From Pseudomonadota bacterium (lineage in GTDB: Bacteria; Myxococcota_A; UBA796; SXON01), in assembly GCA_030684355.1 (NCBI GenBank), contig JAUXTN010000034.1, forward strand, positions 1 to 34,270: DNA of 34,270 bases. The letters are read 5' to 3'. How positions within the stretch are numbered: position 1 is the first letter of the stretch; each line of letters starts with the position of its first letter. The notes below the pieces were generated by a model, which was not told the origin of the DNA, ran no database searches, and saw nothing but the letters and a program-made list of their open reading frames with translations. The translations under genes were made by a program, and so were the position numbers. Of this stretch, positions 33,878-34,270 are shown one piece after another.

Positions 33878-34270
33878 CTACTCGGCCGCGGGCTCCCCGC
33901 CCGGGGCGTCTCCGCCGCCCGCGCCGGTCTCGGTGGATTCGCCACCGCCCTCGGCGCCGGCGCCGTCCGCGCCGCGTCCGCCACGACGACGACGACGACG
34001 GCGCTTCTTCGCCGCTCCGTCGGCCCCGGCGGCCTCGCTCGTCTCGTCCCCGCCGTCGTCGCCGGCGTCTCCCTCGGTGGCGGGGCGCGGCTCGGCGATC
34101 GGCTCGGCGTCGCCCGGGGGCGCCACGGCCATCAGCTCGGCAGCGTCGGCGCTCGGGGCGACCTCGGCCTTCGGGGCACGCTCACGCTTCTCGCCGCGCT
34201 CGCGGCGCTCGCGCGGGGGGCGGTCGCCACGGGGGGCGGCGTCGGTCCGCTCGCCACGGGGGGCCTCGGT
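33878..34270 (-). CDS. Basic C-terminal tail of a larger protein (5' end outside window)
   Basis: The minus-strand frame is open from the window edge to the TAG at 33878-33880 (130 residues), so only the C terminus is seen. It is low-complexity. An Arg/Glu/Pro-rich part (GERTDAAPRGDRPPRERRER) is followed by an acidic Ala/Glu stretch, a Lys/Arg cluster (AAKKRRRRRRRGGRG), and a Gly/Ala/Glu end. Such tails are found on RNA helicases, RNase E-type enzymes and other RNA-binding proteins. The catalytic part is not in the window, so no function is assigned. The internal ATG at 34132 is not the start, because the same composition continues upstream. Confidence 0.65.
   Translation of the reverse strand, partial: TEAPRGERTDAAPRGDRPPRERRERGEKRERAPKAEVAPSADAAELMAVAPPGDAEPIAEPRPATEGDAGDDGGDETSEAAGADGAAKKRRRRRRRGGRGADGAGAEGGGESTETGAGGGDAPGGEPAAE

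Overview
The window is about 34 kb of very GC-rich bacterial DNA. Coding is dense on both strands, and no gene-free stretch exceeds 300 bases. Several features point to a Myxococcota (deltaproteobacterial) chromosome: lipoproteins with Asp/Thr repeats behind the lipobox, a DUF2330 protein ending in a membrane segment plus Arg run, a very large multi-PAS histidine kinase followed by a single-domain response regulator, a caspase-like protease encoded next to an ECF sigma factor, and a stand-alone PfaD-type enzyme. This assignment is an inference; there is no rRNA, tRNA or clear taxonomic marker here. I see no insertion sequence, prophage or CRISPR array.

Layout. 1-1482 (minus): the start of an Ala/Lys/Glu-rich, TolA-like exported protein, cut by the window edge. 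1625-4558 (plus): a [2Fe-2S] ferredoxin, a small unknown protein, then a tightly coupled trio of lipoprotein, C-terminally anchored protein and M50 site-2-type protease. 4612-11924: a PfaD-family flavoenzyme, then two paralogous polytopic GT-C-like membrane proteins on either side of an opposite-strand ceramidase-like lipoprotein. 12016-14460: Lon protease with a clear double terminator. 14647-19137: a GAF plus six-PAS hybrid-like kinase and its receiver-only partner. 19170-20309 (minus): DUF2330 envelope protein. 20493-23130: the known rubrerythrin / Fe-S oxidoreductase / DUF3501 operon, probably for peroxide reduction. 23203-26819: biotin carboxylase, biotin carrier protein and the catalytic subunit of a methylmalonyl-CoA mutase, part of the propionyl-CoA to succinyl-CoA route. 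No carboxyltransferase, epimerase or B12-binding subunit is present.

26841-31548 (all minus): a lipoprotein with a Cu/Zn-SOD fold whose metal ligands are nearly all replaced; the operon ECF sigma factor, zinc-finger anti-sigma with an extracytoplasmic DUF4384-like domain, and caspase-like protease fused to an envelope module; and an Asp/Thr-rich lipoprotein. 31702-32957 (plus): a LOG-family nucleotide hydrolase coupled to a second [2Fe-2S] ferredoxin. 33044-34270 (minus): a secreted protein of unknown role and the basic tail of a protein that enters from beyond the window.

Two themes recur. Four junctions share a GTGA overlap, which suggests translational coupling. Several genes without a Shine-Dalgarno have a TAnnnT hexamer only 5-10 nt before the start codon, as expected for leaderless transcripts. 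The most system-like locus is the sigma / anti-sigma-DUF4384 / caspase-envelope operon. The dead SOD-like lipoprotein and the ceramidase flanked by GT-C paralogs are the next most unusual.
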